Positions 5,650 to 7,054 of a DNA stretch of 7,054 nt are shown here, in pieces. The position numbers were made by a program, and so were the translations under genes. Numbering within the stretch: position 1 is the stretch's first letter; every line of letters starts with the position of its first letter. The notes under the pieces are model-generated. The model made no database searches. It saw only the letters and a list, made by a program, of their open reading frames with translations, and had not been told where the DNA came from. The stretch comes from Bacteroidota bacterium (lineage in GTDB: Bacteria > Bacteroidota > Bacteroidia > Bacteroidales > Rikenellaceae): positions 1 to 7,054 of the forward strand of contig JAEZTA010000022.1 of the NCBI GenBank assembly GCA_023443765.1. The letters run 5' to 3'.

Positions 5650-7054
5650 ATGGCTGAACCGGAAAAACCGAATCTGAAGGAACAGGTGGCCCTGCTGCCG
5701 TTGTCGCCGGGCGTCTACCAATTCGTAGATCGCTCGGGGACGATCATCTATGTGGGCAAAGCCAAGAGCCTGCGCAAGCGGGTGTCGTCGTACTTTGTAC
5801 AAAGTAAGGAACATACGGCGAAGGTACGCGTGCTGGTGAAGCAGATCGCCGAAATCCGCCATATCGTCGTGGGGAGCGAGACCGATGCACTGCTGCTGGA
5901 GAACTCGCTGATCAAAAGCCTTCAGCCGCGTTACAACATCCTGCTCAAAGACGACAAGACCTATCCCTGGATCGTCGTGCGGAAAGAGCATTTTCCCCGT
6001 GTGCAGTCCACGCGTGTCCTGACACGCGATGGCTCGCAGTATTTCGGCCCCTACGGTTCGATGATGATGCAGCACAGCGTGCTCGACTTCATCCGCGAAG
6101 TGGTTCCCCTGCGTACCTGTAAGCTTAATCTCGCCCCGGAGATGATCGCTAAAGGGAAATATACGGTCTGCCTCCAATACCATCTGGGCAACTGCAAGGG
6201 GCCGTGCGTCGGATTGCAGTCCGCGGAGGAGTATGCGCAACTCGTCGATATGGTCATTTCAGTCCTGAAAGGTGACCTGCGCCCCGTGCGCCAGTACCTC
6301 GAAGGGGAGATGGGACGCGCCGCCGCCGAGTTGAAATTCGAACTGGCGCAGCGGTATAAGCAGCGTGTCGACGCGCTGGATAACTATGCGGGCAAGTCGG
6401 TGATCGTCAGTGCGAAGATCGTCGATGTCGATGTCTTTTCGCTGCTGCCGGACGACGATGTGGCCTGGTGTAACTTCGTGCGCATCCGCCACGGTTCGGT
6501 CGTGGGCGTCTCGACGGTGAAACTCTCACCGGGCGTCGGGGCTGACGAGCGGGACATGCTGACGCTGGCCATCCAGCACATTGTCGAGCATATCGCCGGG
6601 GGCGAACTGGCCCGGGAGGTGATCGTGCCGTTCCTGCCTTCGACGACGCTGTTGTTCGACGGTGTGACCTTCACGGTCCCGAAGCGGGGCGAGAAACTCG
6701 AACTGCTGGAATTTTCGCAGAAGAGCGCCCGCATCTACCGCGCCGAACAGTTGAAAAACCTCGAAATCAAGAATCCAGAACGGCATACCGAGCGGTTGAT
6801 GAATGCCATCCAAAAGGAGTTGAACCTCGAAAAACAACCGCGGCATATCGAATGTTTCGATAACTCCAATTTGCAGGGAGCCCATCCCGTGGCCTCGTGC
6901 GTGGTATTCCGCGACGGAAAACCGTCACGTAAGGAGTATCGCCATTTCAACATCAAAACCGTGGTGGGCGCCGACGACTACGCTTCGATGCGCGAGGTCG
7001 TCTTCCGGCGCTATACGCGCCTGATGGCCGAAGGGGCCGAGTTGCCCGACCTGA
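5650..7054 (+). CDS. uvrC: Excinuclease ABC subunit C, partial (3' end off the window)
   Basis: The frame is open for 468 codons from ATG 5650 to the right edge; full-length UvrC is about 600 residues. UvrC is the nuclease of nucleotide excision repair: with UvrB it cuts the damaged strand on both sides of a lesion. The N-terminal GIY-YIG nuclease domain (about 15-95) shows GVY (21-23), YVGKAKSLRKR (34-44) and Glu84 in LLLENSLIK. Cys157, 174, 182 and 186 form the cluster that binds iron-sulfur in E. coli UvrC. The UvrB-binding UVR motif lies near 216-245. The RNase H-like second nuclease begins at about 400 with FDNSN (Asp404, matching a catalytic Asp) and QGAHPVASCVVF. The next catalytic Asp (DGG motif) and the C-terminal HhH domain would lie beyond the edge. 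ATG 5650 is the only ATG before the domain starts, with a weak AGG at 5643-5645. It is divergent from the lipoprotein operon. Confidence 0.97.
   Translation, partial: MAEPEKPNLKEQVALLPLSPGVYQFVDRSGTIIYVGKAKSLRKRVSSYFVQSKEHTAKVRVLVKQIAEIRHIVVGSETDALLLENSLIKSLQPRYNILLKDDKTYPWIVVRKEHFPRVQSTRVLTRDGSQYFGPYGSMMMQHSVLDFIREVVPLRTCKLNLAPEMIAKGKYTVCLQYHLGNCKGPCVGLQSAEEYAQLVDMVISVLKGDLRPVRQYLEGEMGRAAAELKFELAQRYKQRVDALDNYAGKSVIVSAKIVDVDVFSLLPDDDVAWCNFVRIRHGSVVGVSTVKLSPGVGADERDMLTLAIQHIVEHIAGGELAREVIVPFLPSTTLLFDGVTFTVPKRGEKLELLEFSQKSARIYRAEQLKNLEIKNPERHTERLMNAIQKELNLEKQPRHIECFDNSNLQGAHPVASCVVFRDGKPSRKEYRHFNIKTVVGADDYASMREVVFRRYTRLMAEGAELPDL

Noticed and set aside
5591..5677. A 28-codon plus-strand frame (MRTFLQSFIFAIYLLNLQ...) overlapping the uvrC start in another frame, resembling a hydrophobic leader peptide
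   Set aside because: It covers the uvrC -7 boxes, so the uvrC promoter could not transcribe its start. AT-rich DNA readily encodes such hydrophobic stretches.
5554..6240. A 228-codon minus-strand frame opposite the start of uvrC
   Set aside because: uvrC is certain on the other strand, and the antisense translation has no recognisable motif.
1..7054. CRISPR arrays, insertion sequences, tRNA or rRNA genes, phage or defence genes
   Set aside because: No regularly spaced repeats, transposase-like frames, terminal inverted repeats or RNA-gene signatures were found. The genes are ordinary core and envelope genes of uniform base composition.

Overview
The window looks like a chromosomal housekeeping stretch from an anaerobic Bacteroidota, most plausibly Rikenellaceae/Alistipes. 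The reasons are GC-rich genes with AT-rich gaps, promoters of the Bacteroidota type (TTTG, about 19-20 nt, TAnnTTTG), a Bacteroidota-style cytochrome b558 succinate dehydrogenase/fumarate reductase subunit, a DUF5723 protein and a lipoprotein whose mature N-terminus begins Cys-Ile-Asp-Lys-Asp-Tyr-Asp. The genus is inference; the phylum is well supported. I see no mobile element, CRISPR array, rRNA or tRNA.

Layout from left to right. (1) 1-577, minus strand: 5' part of the cytochrome b subunit gene of succinate dehydrogenase/fumarate reductase (sdhC/frdC), running off the left edge, with a good promoter at 725-755 and a leader of about 140 nt. (2) 795-2898, plus strand: a tight three-gene operon. 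5-formyltetrahydrofolate cyclo-ligase is followed after 2 nt by a DUF169 protein, which overlaps a patatin-like phospholipase by 4 nt (ATGA). The first gene has a 9-nt Shine-Dalgarno match, unusual for this phylum and unlike every other gene here. (3) 2899-3207: a 309-nt convergent gap with a minus-strand terminator and an unexplained minus-strand promoter. (4) 5532-3208, minus strand: a two-gene export operon, lipoprotein then DUF5723 outer-membrane protein, with its own promoter (5557-5588) and terminator (3155-3187). (5) 5650-7054, plus strand: the first 468 codons of uvrC, divergent from the lipoprotein operon and cut by the right edge.

How the genes work together: the minus-strand pair probably acts as a cell-envelope unit. 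The plus-strand operon puts one-carbon folate salvage beside a cysteine-containing protein of unknown function and a lipid hydrolase, with no obvious shared pathway. sdhC and uvrC belong to anaerobic respiration and nucleotide excision repair. I found no dramatic new system. The least explained parts are the lipoprotein/DUF5723 pair, the DUF169 gene coupled to its neighbours, a possible small RNA in the convergent gap, and the exceptional ribosome-binding site.
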